Origin: Flavobacteriaceae bacterium
GTDB lineage: Bacteria; Bacteroidota; Bacteroidia; Flavobacteriales; Flavobacteriaceae
Reading direction: 5' to 3'
Assembly: GCA_014075215.1 (NCBI GenBank)
Contig: CP046177.1
Coordinates: forward strand, 1,498,501-1,562,500
DNA: 64,000 bases
The notes beneath the pieces were generated by a model that was given only the letters and a program-made list of their open reading frames with translations, had not been told where the DNA came from and searched no databases. Of the stretch, positions 35,954 to 46,016 are shown piece after piece. A program made the position numbers and the translations under genes. How positions within the stretch are numbered: position 1 is the stretch's first letter; every line of letters starts with the position of its first letter.

Positions 35954-36772
35954 CTAAATATTTGAGGAACGAAACAGATAAGAATTCTGCAAATTTCGGT
36001 TTATGCTTTCCGTTTCAGGTGTTAAAACTCGCAGTTTGCCGTTATTTAAAAAATCATTGTAGTAGACGATTGCTTTGTTCTTTTTACAAAACGAGACAGC
36101 ACTCTCATTGCAACACAATTCAATTGGTTTAAAAGAACCATCTGTCTTATACATATATCCTGTGCCATTTGGATTCTTTTGAGAGCAATCTCCAACTGCC
36201 ACATCATAACCTGGCATCAGGATTCCCGGCATTCCGAATGTTTGGCGTTCTCTTTTTTCATCAAATATTTTTTTATATCTATATTTCCTTCCTAAACCTT
36301 TAAAATCTGTATGCCAATTTTCACAAGATTTATTTTTTAATGAAACTTCTGTGTCAACTACTGCAAAGAACATAGAAGGTGGTATTTGTAGTAATTCAAC
36401 ACCATTTTTAATATGCTCCATTAGAGGAAATAATTTCTGACCCGAGTAGATTTTTTTTCCTTCTTCCGACATAATTGCCGTTGAATGTTCAATCTCATCT
36501 TCATCATTTATGATTGAAAACATTCGACCAAAGACAGGCTTTAAACCTTCAGGGACTACCAATTCAGAATAGAATTTTAAAGGTGGTTTATCCATTGATT
36601 GGATTTCTTTACTGTCAAAATCAACGGAAGGATTATTGAAATTTTTCAATGCAATTACTCCATCAATTTTAACCAAAGCTACAGTGTTTTCTATTGTGGT
36701 TTCAGTTCCTTTTACTTCACAATGAACACTCTTAGTTTCGTTTTGTGATTTTCCAAATAATTTGTCAAACAT
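35954..36772 (-). CDS. Hypothetical cytoplasmic protein
   Basis: The 272-residue protein (MFDKLFGKSQNETKSVHCEV start) has no signal peptide or membrane helix. Several Cys occur in its C-terminal half (VGDCSQ, IELCCNESAVSFC), which might bind metal. I do not recognise the family. It forms a two-gene cassette of 1.4 kb with the acetyltransferase gene, directly after attC J, and is probably expressed with it. The shared cassette suggests a linked function. Confidence 0.55.
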   Translation of the reverse strand: MFDKLFGKSQNETKSVHCEVKGTETTIENTVALVKIDGVIALKNFNNPSVDFDSKEIQSMDKPPLKFYSELVVPEGLKPVFGRMFSIINDEDEIEHSTAIMSEEGKKIYSGQKLFPLMEHIKNGVELLQIPPSMFFAVVDTEVSLKNKSCENWHTDFKGLGRKYRYKKIFDEKRERQTFGMPGILMPGYDVAVGDCSQKNPNGTGYMYKTDGSFKPIELCCNESAVSFCKKNKAIVYYNDFLNNGKLRVLTPETESINRNLQNSYLFRSSNI

Positions 36773-36792
36773 ATGTTATCTGTTTTTTAATG

Positions 36793-36930
36793 TTGCCCAA
36801 CGGTTGGGTATAAGCATAGTAAGGGGTTAACAAGTTATTAGTTTCGATTTAAAAACTACTTTTGCAAATACAAAACTAACTTTGGTTTTGACTTTTAGCC
36901 CTTATTATGTTTATACCATGTTAGCACAAG
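36793..36930 (-). other. attC-like recombination site J
   Basis: TTGCCCAACGG + gggtataagcatagtaaggg on the left and cccttattatgtttatacc + ATGTTAGCACAAG on the right. Minus strand: TTGTGCTAACATGG ... CGTTGGGCAA. GTTGGGC fits the classical GTTRRRY box. Termini match I and K. Confidence 0.78.
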
Positions 36931-36943
36931 TAATTTTTTCTTT

Positions 36944-38074
36944 TTAATCGCAATCTTTGATACACTCCCCTTTAGCATTTATACGAAAATTCTTTCCGTT
37001 CTGAATAACATAAGCCTTATCATCATAAAAAGGGCCTGCCGATTGATACTTAAAAGGTATAATGATTGAGCCTTTCTCATTGATATAGCCCCATTTTTCA
37101 TTTAATTTTGTTGCTGATAAATCCCCATTTATAGTTAAATGTATAGATCTTACTATGCTGTCATATTTGAATGGAACGATAATTTTACCGATTTCATTAA
37201 TTAACCCCCACTTATCACCTAATTTTGCGCTTGATAGCCCCTCACGAAAAACATCTACATCATTATATTTAAGCGGAATAATAATATTTCCTTTAGAATC
37301 AATAAATCCCCATTTTCCTTTTAAATGTGTTCTCCAAGGTACTCCATAATCAAACGAACCTTGAGATACATTATTGAGTAGAAGTTTTTTAAAACTTCCT
37401 TTTTCCTTTTTCTCTGCCACCTCTTTCGCTCGTTTTTTCTTTTTCTCTAATCTTTCTTTTTCTTCTTGGGATATTTCTCCTTTCTTATTAATGATAAACC
37501 ATTCATTATTCATCTTTACACCTGCCAAACCTTCTGAAAAAAATGAGACGGCTTCATATTTTAATGGAATAACTATTTTTCCTTTAAGGTCAATAAATCC
37601 CCATTTTCCATTTTGCCTTACTCGTGCTAAGCTATCGTAAAAAACTCCTGCATCATCGTATTGTAGTGAGACTATAAATTTTCCTTTTTGATTGATAAAA
37701 CCATATTTATTATTGAACCACACTTTTGCTAAGCCTTCTGAAAACAGGGTGTCTGAATGCAGTTTTTTGAACAGCTTAGAGTTTTCTAAGCGAATAAATT
37801 TATTTCCCTCAATATCTAAATTATCTACTTTATCTAATTTTGCCTTGATTGACGGATTAAGTGAAAGAACCAACATGCCCTCACTCATAACTGCCTGAAA
37901 TTCTTTTTCTTTATCAGTTACCAAATAGTCCGATTCTTGTTTTTCAATGAAAATAGCATTTTGTTGCGTTTTACTGTCTATCCATACTCCACTATAATCT
38001 TGCTAATTAAAGTTACAGGAAGTGAGTAAAATGATAAATATTAAAACTATAAATGTTATCTTATTATTTTTCAT
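36944..38074 (-). pseudogene. WG-repeat lipoprotein with in-frame amber codon
   Basis: An ATG at 38074, overlapping the HEPN stop by 11 bases, opens a lipoprotein signal (ITFIVLIFIILLTSC). A TAG then interrupts the frame at 38003-38005, after CNFN. The same frame continues QDYSGVWIDSKTQQ into a protein with at least six WG repeats (KWGFIDLKGKIVIPLKY and relatives), about 350 codons in all. WG repeats are beta-rich modules of unknown function. Either the gene is dead, or a cytoplasmic form starts later at a TTG, or the TAG is a sequencing error. Confidence 0.7.
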
Positions 38075-38414
38075 CCTCTATAATTTTGTCTATTTGTGAT
38101 TTGTTTTCTGGTAAATAGTTGGTGGCAATGTCCCAAATAATGGCGTAATCTATACCAAAATATTCATGCGATACTTTGTTTCTCAACAAATACATTTCCT
38201 GCCAAGGCACATCAGTATATTTTTCTTTGATGCTATTAGGTAAGTTTTTAGATGCTTCGCCGATAATTTCAAAATTGCGGATAACTGCATCTACGGTTTT
38301 GTAATCTTTTTTAAATTGATCAAAAGAATAATCGCTTATGTATTCGGCAATACGTTCCATAGCTGTTTGAATATCTTCTAAATACAATTTGTATGCCCGT
38401 TTTTCTCTTTTCAT
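38064..38414 (-). CDS. hepT: HEPN toxin (HepT-like)
   Basis: The 116-residue helical protein carries LRNKVSHEYFG, the Rx4HxY motif of HepT-type HEPN RNases (R, H and the Tyr that MntA adenylylates). The rest (ERIAEYISDYSFDQF, FEIIGEASKNLP) is typical of DUF86. It would cleave RNA when not neutralised. Its start is 1 base after the stop of the MNT gene, the standard mntA-hepT order. It is carried in the cassette with three accessory genes and could stabilise the array or act in defence. Confidence 0.88.
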   Translation of the reverse strand: MKREKRAYKLYLEDIQTAMERIAEYISDYSFDQFKKDYKTVDAVIRNFEIIGEASKNLPNSIKEKYTDVPWQEMYLLRNKVSHEYFGIDYAIIWDIATNYLPENKSQIDKIIEDEK

Positions 38415-38415
38415 A

Positions 38416-38703
38416 TTAAACGTATTGTACCTGTGCTAAAATTTGTTCTTTTAGTTGCTTTTTAAGAGCAGGTTTGGTAACCAAATCTATTTTCCTGCCA
38501 AATGCTTTTTCTAAATACATTTCTAAAGTGAAAAACCTCCAACCGATGGGCTTTTCTAATTCTATCAAAATATCTATATCGCTATCTCTACGAAAGGTAT
38601 TATTAGCAAAAGAGCCAAATATGCCAATTTCCTTGACTGAAAATTCCTTTTCCAAATAAGGTTTAAGTTCGTTGAGTTTTTGTAGTATGGTGTTTGTAGT
38701 CAT
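38416..38703 (-). CDS. mntA: MNT nucleotidyltransferase antitoxin (MntA-like)
   Basis: The 95-residue minimal nucleotidyltransferase has IGIFGSFANNTFRRDSDID, the GSx(10)DxD active site (G30, S31, two Asp) of the Pol-beta superfamily. In known pairs MntA neutralises HepT by adding AMP to its Rx4HxY tyrosine, which is present in the downstream gene. It begins 4 bases downstream of the upstream gene's stop, so it belongs to a run of at least four minus-strand genes. Confidence 0.88.
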   Translation of the reverse strand: MTTNTILQKLNELKPYLEKEFSVKEIGIFGSFANNTFRRDSDIDILIELEKPIGWRFFTLEMYLEKAFGRKIDLVTKPALKKQLKEQILAQVQYV

Positions 38704-38707
38704 AGGT

Positions 38708-39241
38708 TTATTGGGTTTTAGTATTCTTAATTATATCAATATAATCAACTATTTGAGCATCAGGGTGTAATTCCGAAAAAACACCTTCCATCCCTTCAAT
38801 CCATTTGGTTCCTTCTTCTCCTGTTAAAACAATCATCAATTTAAGTTTAGTACCATCATTGTAGCCTATATTAACATTATCGTGATACCACTTTTGATTT
38901 GCACTAATATTTATTGCTCCTTCCATTATTGAATATTTTGAATTGTCTAACCCTAAAACTAACCATAATTTATGGTTCTTTAATTCGTTCAAATTTCCGA
39001 TATATGCTCCAAAAACCTTAACGTTCACCCCAACAGTTGAACCATTTTGTGGATATAATATATTAAATGATTCCTTAATTTTTTCCGCTTTTTCATAAAT
39101 TCCTTTTATCTCATTTATTTCTTCTTTATTGCTATCAGCAGTATCACAACTCCTTATACTTGTTCCTAATGCCACAATAGAAGTTAAAAGTACCACTAAT
39201 GAACTTAACTGTTTTACAATGTTATTTCTTTCTTCTGCCAT
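38708..39241 (-). CDS. Membrane-anchored hypothetical protein
   Basis: The 177-residue protein has one N-terminal helix (VKQLSSLVVLLTSIVALGTSI), a short coiled stretch (KEEINEIKGIYEKAEKI) and a beta-rich C-terminal domain (FNILYPQNGSTVGVNVKVFGAY and KHKLWLVL-like strands) reminiscent of Ig-like or carbohydrate-binding folds. No family was recognised. It sits between the secreted coiled-coil protein gene and the MNT/HEPN pair, with 4 bases to the MNT gene. Confidence 0.6.
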   Translation of the reverse strand: MAEERNNIVKQLSSLVVLLTSIVALGTSIRSCDTADSNKEEINEIKGIYEKAEKIKESFNILYPQNGSTVGVNVKVFGAYIGNLNELKNHKLWLVLGLDNSKYSIMEGAINISANQKWYHDNVNIGYNDGTKLKLMIVLTGEEGTKWIEGMEGVFSELHPDAQIVDYIDIIKNTKTQ

Positions 39242-39305
39242 AATTCTATAAATCTTAATTGTTAATAATCAAGTCTCATTCTAGTTTCCATTACCTCGCC
39301 TTTTC

Positions 39306-40727
39306 TTATCTAAGTCTATTTTTGTAGAATACTAGTTCATATTCATTATCTTCTATTTTAACACCGTATTTATTATTAGCAGTCCATTTTTTTCTATAAA
39401 ATTTTGCTTTTTCAAATGAAGAAAATATGTAAACGTCTGTTCTAAAACGGAAAGTCTTAATAAGATTGTATTTTTCTCGTATATCTCTATGATAGTAAGG
39501 ACGTTCATCATTTATAATTGGTTCGAATGCACTTGTACACCCATAATCATCCATACTATACCTCCCACTACAGCTATGAATTTTGATTATTTTTGGGCTT
39601 TTAATTTTTTGAATTTTAGTGTAGATGTAATAGATATCTCCTCCACCATATTCGATTTTTTGACCAGATACTAATGAGAAAACGTAATAGATAAATGTTT
39701 CTTTCTCCTTCACTTTCCGTTTAGCTTCTTTTTTTCGTTTCCTTTCAGCTACAGCACGGCGTTGTTGTTCGGCTTTTTTCTTGGCTTCGGTGGCTTTGCG
39801 TTGGGCTTCTGCTTGTTTGCGTTTTTGCTCTTGGGCAAGGCGTTGCTGTTCTTCGGTGTTTTTGCCGTCATTTTTGCTATCTTCTTCCTTTTCGGCTACA
39901 GCTTCTTTTTCTTCGGTTTTGTCTTCTTTCTCGCCTTTTTTCTCACGTTCTGCTATCTCGTTTTGGGCATTGGCTAATGCACGGTGGCAGGTGTGGTAGC
40001 CATAGCAGTTGGTATAGCCTTGGTCTATAACATCGCGTAAGAGGCTTACTTTTCGGTTCAGTTGGCTTAAATTTAATTTCTCATTTGGATAGAGTTTTTT
40101 AAGTTCCTCTAGCTTTCGTATCTTGTCTTTTTTGTCAGCTATTTCTTCGTCCATAGCAGTTTTTATTTCCTCAATAATGGGCATATTAAAGTCAGTAATT
40201 TGCAAGTCACGAAAAAAAATACTGAGTTTGTAAAAATCTTCCAGGTTCTCTTTCTTTATATTAAAGTAACTTCTTATTTTTTTAACATCAGAGTCTTTTA
40301 AGTAGGTATATTCATCAAATGTTCCCCAACCTACCCATACAAATTCTACATCATAGGTATCCTTAATGAAATTTGGTGGGAAAAAAAACCGTATAGTTGT
40401 GGCAAAATTGAAAAGACTACTCTTGTTTGGTTTTATTCCACCTCCATTCTGGGTTTTTATTCCTAGTTTCTTATAAACTGCATCGCTCATCAATTTGCCT
40501 TTGTAACGTAAATTCCAAAATTCAAATTCGGTTATAGTGGCATTCACTTTTATTCCTCCGAACAACGTGGCGGAATATTTTACTTTGGCTCTATAATCTA
40601 TGGTTACATCATGGTTAGTTACTGTCCCGTGAAAAGTATATTCTCCTTCTATAAAATCCTTTTTATTGTCTTGTGCTATTGCATAAGTGGATAGCAATAG
40701 AAGGAAAATCGTTAATATTTTTTTCAT
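39306..40727 (-). CDS. Secreted protein with long charged coiled coil
   Basis: The 473-residue protein starts with a signal peptide (MKKILTIFLLLLSTYAIAQ). A beta-rich N-terminal domain (about 20-170), a Cys pair in NCYGYHTCHRAL and a highly charged Glu/Lys/Ala coiled coil (about 255-340) follow. A C-terminal domain with a Cys pair (KIHSCSGRYSMDDYGC) ends the protein. The coding strand is more GC-rich in the coiled coil than around it. It is the first gene of its cassette and its function is unknown; a periplasm-spanning or surface role is an inference. Confidence 0.65.
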   Translation of the reverse strand: MKKILTIFLLLLSTYAIAQDNKKDFIEGEYTFHGTVTNHDVTIDYRAKVKYSATLFGGIKVNATITEFEFWNLRYKGKLMSDAVYKKLGIKTQNGGGIKPNKSSLFNFATTIRFFFPPNFIKDTYDVEFVWVGWGTFDEYTYLKDSDVKKIRSYFNIKKENLEDFYKLSIFFRDLQITDFNMPIIEEIKTAMDEEIADKKDKIRKLEELKKLYPNEKLNLSQLNRKVSLLRDVIDQGYTNCYGYHTCHRALANAQNEIAEREKKGEKEDKTEEKEAVAEKEEDSKNDGKNTEEQQRLAQEQKRKQAEAQRKATEAKKKAEQQRRAVAERKRKKEAKRKVKEKETFIYYVFSLVSGQKIEYGGGDIYYIYTKIQKIKSPKIIKIHSCSGRYSMDDYGCTSAFEPIINDERPYYHRDIREKYNLIKTFRFRTDVYIFSSFEKAKFYRKKWTANNKYGVKIEDNEYELVFYKNRLR

Positions 40728-40759
40728 CTATGTTTTTATGGTTTCGGTTTCTTTATTAT

Positions 40760-40894
40760 TTGTGCTAACGTATAGTATATGAAATCGTTTGGCATTTCGA
40801 AGCACTTTCCTGTCAAACCACTACAATTTTCACTAAGTGTAACTACCTCAAAATTAGCACTATCCGCCAAATATTTTATATACATTGTTAGGTG
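40760..40894 (-). other. attC-like recombination site K
   Basis: TTGTGCTAACG + tagtatatgaaatcgtttggc on the left and ccaaatattttatatac + ATTGTTAGGTGC on the right. Minus strand: GCACCTAACAATG ... CGTTAGCACAA. ACCTAAC and GTTAGGT fit the classical core boxes. Termini match J (10 bases) and L (9 bases). Confidence 0.78.
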
Positions 40895-40970
40895 CTGGGC
40901 TTTATTCATTATCAAGCACTTACATTCATTAGCTGCTCTGTTTTTTGTTTTATTTGGGTCGGCAATTTTC

Positions 40971-41067
40971 CCGTGCGTTTGGGCGGCCATACTCTTTGAC
41001 AAGTTTTGGTTTGTGCGTTGGCTTTTTGAGCGACTTGGCAATGTGTATGGATGCGAAGTGCTGGCAT
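40971..41067. repeat. Cassette-end palindrome, copy f
   Basis: Hairpin CATACTCTTTGACAAG / CTTGGCAATGTGTATG, nearly identical to copy d, between the restriction-methylase stop and attC K. Confidence 0.6.
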
Positions 41068-43547
41068 TATTCTCCAAGATTAGGCAATGATAGTTGAAGA
41101 GACAGACTAACATCATCCAAAGAATCAACAACTTGATTTATTTTCTTTATATATTTTCTTCTCTCCAGTATTGGCTTACATATTTGTTCAAAAACCTTTT
41201 TAGTCTTCGGTACTGGAATCATAAGTTCCATTAATTGATTTTCTTTGAAACGACCTCTACTTTCTTTTGTAGAACCAGTTGTTAAACGAATAATGTAATT
41301 AATTGATTGAGGAGAAATTAAATAGAATACAATATATTCTAAAAGCATTTCTTCATCAAATTTAGGTTTTTTTAATTTGAATGTTGGAAACTCACTAGAA
41401 ACTGTTCCATTCTCAAATTCCTCATTCACTACACCAAATGAACCGTTTTTTGCAAATAATCTACTATAAACTAACCATCCTTTTTGTACGAAATTTAGTC
41501 TATTTGCACCTATCTGATGCCCATAATTCACTTCTCTTTTAAATAATCCTCTCCCTTTCCCATGTAAGCCTAACTGAGTATATTTATTTTCCTTTTCCAA
41601 CACACGATTATCTGAAATTGGTTCAAATAAATCAGAGAATCTATAATATTCGAAACTTTCAGGTTTGTACTTTTTACTAAAGTTGTTTTGATTAATGCTA
41701 TCAATAATATTGCTTCCTACCTGATTGATGAATTCAAATTTTGCAACTGATTCTTTCTTTAGATTATTGATATCATCAATTTCAGGAAGCTCCATGTAAT
41801 CAATATATCTTTCAGCATCTATTCTGTCAGAAATACTCTTTAGTGAAACAAGTTTTGTGTTTTTATGGATTGGTTCAAATTTTTCTTTTTTTAGAAAGTT
41901 TCTGAAATCAAATAATATATCAGGTAATTGATTTCCTGCTATTTGGTGGCCTAGTGTTGAATAACCAGTATTAGTACAAACAGCCATAAAAACCTTGTCT
42001 GGTAAGGTGTCATTGTTATTCTCCTTCCGTTTTAGGAATAATACCGATGTTTTAACAGCAGTATTATAACCTTCAAAAGTTTCTTTGTTAAATCCAATAA
42101 CGCCAAGCAATTCTGCCTCCTTATGCAAAAACTCTCTTACAAAAGAGTTACGGTCTCCATTTAAAATTCCATCTGGTAATATTATAGCTAATATTCCTGA
42201 ACCTTTTTTTACTAAATTAAGACATCTTTCAATCGCAAGTATTTCTCTCGTTTGACTATTTCTTCCTGAACCAAGTTCAAATCTGTTTAATATATTATCA
42301 TCTGTTTCTTTTGCTCCAAAAGGTGGATTCGTAAAGCAAATATCATAATTACCTTCCTCAATTAGTCCATCAATATTTTTAAACCCATCAGCCTGATGTA
42401 CACCTGTGTTTCCATCACCATGAACAATCATGTTCATTTTACAAGATTGAGCTGTTCTATATTTCCAGTCTGTTCCGAATAAAGATTCATCAGAAAGTAC
42501 TTTTTTCCATTTTTTCTTCTCTGAATCAGAAAACTCATTTAAGCGAATTTTCTCTGAAACAATCTCAAATGCATAAATCAGAAATCCACCTGTACCACAG
42601 AATGGGTCAATGATTTTTTCGCCTATTTTCGGAGAAATCGCTTCTACAATAAACTCAACAACATTCCTCGGAGTAAAAAATTCACCTAAACCACCTGTAA
42701 ATGTATCTCCTAAAAAATATTCAAAGGCTTCTCCTTTTACATCAAAATTTGTTAGAGTTAAATCAAAGCGCTCAAAAATTCGAACAATTTCTCTTATAGT
42801 TCTATCTTTTAGTTCTATTAATGTCTCGGCAGGAAATAATTCCTTAAATCCATCAGCTTTTTGAATTTCCTGAAATTGCTGTTGTACAATATTAACTTTT
42901 AGTTGTTCAAGTGTTTTGTCAAAAATTTCTAACGTAAAACGATTACTTTCTTTGTTGAATTGCTCTTCATACATTTTGGCAAATAACACTTTTGACATTT
43001 CATCAAAAGCCTGAATAGAATCATACCCTTCATTATTTCTAATTGACGTATGACATTTTTTCAATAAATCCTTAAATATATTAACATCATCAATTGTAAA
43101 TAATTCTTTTGTGGCCTCTTCTCTTAAAACTTCTTGAATATTTTTGCTTAAAACAGCACTAACAAAATCCTTTAAGAGGTTTGTACGTTTTGGTAGTTCT
43201 TTTAACCTTGATTTATCTAGTGCTTGAAAAATATGATAATTAGTGCCATTTGTTAAAACTGCAATAGGTGCGATTTTGGGAAGTAATCTTGCATAACTAA
43301 TAACTTGGTCTCTACCACTTTTTGATAATATTTCTTTCGGTCCTTTAGTATCTACAACAATAATCGGAGTTTCACACTTTTTATCAGAGTATATTACAAT
43401 ATCAGCAAAAATTGACTTCGATTTTCTCCCTTCTTGTACTTTAATTGTTTTCTCAAACTCCATACAGTCTTTCTTATACCCTAAGTTTTCTAACCATGGT
43501 AAGACTACATGAACTTTTATTTCTTCTTCATTATTATATGTTCGCAT
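41067..43547 (-). CDS. Single-chain restriction-methylase (HsdR_N-N6 methyltransferase-S fusion)
   Basis: The 826-residue protein opens with an HSDR_N-type nuclease domain (SIFADIVIYS with D49, then IIVVDTKGP with D66 and K68). A type I-like methyltransferase helical bundle leads to the AdoMet motif IIDPFCGTGGFLIYAF (near residue 310) and catalytic NPPFG (near 413). The last 200 residues look like one specificity half (FEYYRFSDLF ... VPKTKKVFEQICKPILERRKYI). One chain thus contains cutting, methylation and recognition, as in type IIG/BcgI-like enzymes. It is alone in its cassette with its own promoter. Confidence 0.82.
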   Translation of the reverse strand: MRTYNNEEEIKVHVVLPWLENLGYKKDCMEFEKTIKVQEGRKSKSIFADIVIYSDKKCETPIIVVDTKGPKEILSKSGRDQVISYARLLPKIAPIAVLTNGTNYHIFQALDKSRLKELPKRTNLLKDFVSAVLSKNIQEVLREEATKELFTIDDVNIFKDLLKKCHTSIRNNEGYDSIQAFDEMSKVLFAKMYEEQFNKESNRFTLEIFDKTLEQLKVNIVQQQFQEIQKADGFKELFPAETLIELKDRTIREIVRIFERFDLTLTNFDVKGEAFEYFLGDTFTGGLGEFFTPRNVVEFIVEAISPKIGEKIIDPFCGTGGFLIYAFEIVSEKIRLNEFSDSEKKKWKKVLSDESLFGTDWKYRTAQSCKMNMIVHGDGNTGVHQADGFKNIDGLIEEGNYDICFTNPPFGAKETDDNILNRFELGSGRNSQTREILAIERCLNLVKKGSGILAIILPDGILNGDRNSFVREFLHKEAELLGVIGFNKETFEGYNTAVKTSVLFLKRKENNNDTLPDKVFMAVCTNTGYSTLGHQIAGNQLPDILFDFRNFLKKEKFEPIHKNTKLVSLKSISDRIDAERYIDYMELPEIDDINNLKKESVAKFEFINQVGSNIIDSINQNNFSKKYKPESFEYYRFSDLFEPISDNRVLEKENKYTQLGLHGKGRGLFKREVNYGHQIGANRLNFVQKGWLVYSRLFAKNGSFGVVNEEFENGTVSSEFPTFKLKKPKFDEEMLLEYIVFYLISPQSINYIIRLTTGSTKESRGRFKENQLMELMIPVPKTKKVFEQICKPILERRKYIKKINQVVDSLDDVSLSLQLSLPNLGE

Positions 43548-43604
43548 ATTATTATTCTCTAAATCAACAAAAAAGTAAACAATTCTTAATTTACACTAAT
43601 CTCA

Positions 43605-43637
43605 CAAAGATACATTTTTATGTGTGCGGTAGCAAAA
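43605..43637 (-). promoter_or_regulatory. Promoter of the single-chain restriction-methylase
   Basis: On the minus strand TTTTTG (43637-43632) is followed after about 20 bases by TATCTTTG (43612-43605), which fits the Bacteroidota promoter. It lies about 60 bases upstream of the start codon and overlaps palindrome g. Confidence 0.5.
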
Positions 43638-43710
43638 ATTTGGCTCTTTTACAAGCAAAAGTGTCTGCTCGTGAGTTGGAGCTTGTAAATGTGCCAAATG
43701 TGCGTTGGCT
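43622..43710. repeat. Cassette-end palindrome, copy g
   Basis: Hairpin TTTGGCTCTTTTACAAGC / GCTTGTAAATGTGCCAAA. The arms differ from other copies yet stay complementary. It lies near the 5' end of the cassette and overlaps the promoter. Confidence 0.62.
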
Positions 43711-43783
43711 TTTCTTTTTCATTTGCGGATCGGCAAAACAAAAATCTATCAATTTAGCACTTCGTTTCATTTTCCTCAGCCTT

Positions 43784-43919
43784 GCACCTAACGGTCTCGT
43801 ATAAGAATAGTAGCGGATTTTATATACTTACTTTTCCGTTTATTACTGTCGTTTAATCTATAAAATTCATTTTCGTTTAAGCAATTAAACCGCTATTATT
43901 TTTATACATTGTTGGCAAC
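43784..43919 (-). other. attC-like recombination site L
   Basis: GCACCTAACGG + cgtataagaatagtagcgg on the left and ccgctattatttttatac + ATTGTTGGCAAC on the right. Minus strand: GTTGCCAACAATG ... CGTTAGGTGC. Termini match K and M. The right part is nearly identical to site P. Confidence 0.78.
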
Positions 43920-46016
43920 TGGGCGTTATTCAGTTCGTGTTTCAAATCCCAATTCCGTCCAAAATTCGCTATAAAATTTTTTTGATTCCATAAGTTTATC
44001 GTGATTCCCAAAGTCGGCTATAATTCCGTTTTCCAAAACATAAATACGGTCAGCAATTTTAGGCAAAGAATGTAATCTGTGAGAAATAAAAATTATTGTC
44101 AATTCAGATTTTAACTTATTTAACAAATCCAAAACGAACTGTTCTGTTTTTCTGTCCATTGCAGAGGTAAATTCATCTAATAGTAGAACCTTTGGTTTTT
44201 TGTATAAAGCACGCATTAATGCAATCACTTGTTTTTGTCCGCCTGATAGATTAATGCTTTCTTCGCCAAGAATAGTGGCGTAGCTCTGCGGTAAAGAGTT
44301 TATAAAAGTTTCAAAGCCGTAATCTTGACAGAACTTTACAATATTTTCTGGTTTATCCTCTTGACCTAAAAGAATGTTTGTAATAACATTTCCTCCAAAA
44401 ATGGTAACATCTTGCGGTACAACACCTAAAATATTTCGCCAACTTGTTGTATTTAGTTCAATAAGTTTATTTTGATTATTGACAATTATAGTTCCGTTTT
44501 CAAAAGCATAGAATTTTTGCAGGATTTGCCCTAATGTACTTTTACCACTACCGCTTTCGCCAACAATAGCAATACATTCATTTTTATTTGCTTTAATATT
44601 TATGGCTTTTAATAATTGACTTCTGCCTGCAAAACGGAAAGAAAGGTTTTTAATTACGAGAGATTTAAAATCCAAAATTTCAGTACTTCCGTTTTGTTCT
44701 TTTTCCATTGAAGCAAACTCATACATTCTGTTAAAAGCTACTTTAGCTTCGTTAATAGGAATTGTAATTAGTGCTAAGCTTGCAACTGATGGCAATAATG
44801 AACCTGCAATACCTAAAATTGCCATTAATTCTCCTAATTGCATTGTTTCATTATAGACTTGAATAGATGTATAAACCAAAATACCCATTAAAAATAATAC
44901 ACTAAAAACACTAGAAAAAACAGATAGACGTAAATTAATTTTACCAAGATTAAAGGCTTTTTCTTGGAAGTTGCCATAAATGAGTTGGTTTATTTTTTGA
45001 AATATAGATTGTCTGTTATTATTTTTTATAATCGCAATACCTTGCATTGACGTAATATAATTACTTTCACTAAAAGCGTAGCCTTGCATTACTTCTTTTT
45101 GAGCATTGATAATACGTTTGTTAAAACTATAAATAAGGATAAAGTAAAAAGGTAAACTAATAAAAGCGATTAAGCCTGTTTGCCAAGAATAGTAACACAA
45201 AAAACCTAAAGATACAATAGTAACCAAAACATTAATTGCCACATTGCCTACAATTTGACTAATTACACGCTGCACACGTTGTGTATCGTTTAAACGCGCT
45301 ACAAGTTCACCAATTTTACGAGTATCAAAAAAAGGTTTTGGTAAATTTAGTAGCGATGAATAGAAATTATCTACAATACGATTGTTAAAATCTTTAGTTT
45401 GACGGATTAGGAAATAATCTCGTAAAGCAGTAAACAATACTCTTATCAGTAACAAAAAAGCAACGAGAGCAATACCAGTAATTAGTTTATTAAAGTCTTT
45501 TGAAGGTAAAATATTATCTATTAATTTTTGAGAAAAAATTGCCATTGCCATACCCAAAATAGCAATACCTAAACCCAATAAAACACTAAAAGAGATTAAA
45601 CGATAGTCTTCTTTGAGTAATTTTAAAAACCAATCTTTTTTATTTTTAGTTTGGGATTTAGATTTTACAAAATTGTCATTTGGTATTAATGTCAAGCAAG
45701 ATTTAGATTTCCAAATAATGTCTAATTCTTCTTTTGTTAAATGAATTATCCCTTTAGCTGGGTCGCCAATAATAAATTTATTGTTTTCATAGCCATAACA
45801 AATAATATAGTGTTGTAGTCGTTCTTCTATTAAAACGTGTAATATTAATGGTTCTTTATGGTCTATTATTGCTTGAAAGTCTGCTTCATTACCTTGTGCA
45901 GTAAAACCTAATTGGTTTGATGCTTGATATAAGCCTAATAAAGTTGTGCCTTGTTTAGTAGTACCGCTTAGTTCCCGTAATTTTTCTAAGTTATTTGAGC
46001 CACCATAATATTGAAT

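Noticed and set aside
36793..36930. Palindromes as plain transcription terminators only
   Set aside because: Most lack a T-run after a short stem, have loops of 60-100 bases, and show the cross-cassette end pairing. A side effect on transcription is still possible.
39762..39999. Hydrophobic plus-strand frames opposite the coiled-coil protein
   Set aside because: They mirror the Glu/Lys/Ala-rich coding repeat on the other strand and have no promoter or ribosome site.
41067..43547. Classical three-gene type I RM system
   Set aside because: Nuclease, methylase and a specificity part are in one chain, and no separate hsdR or hsdS gene adjoins.
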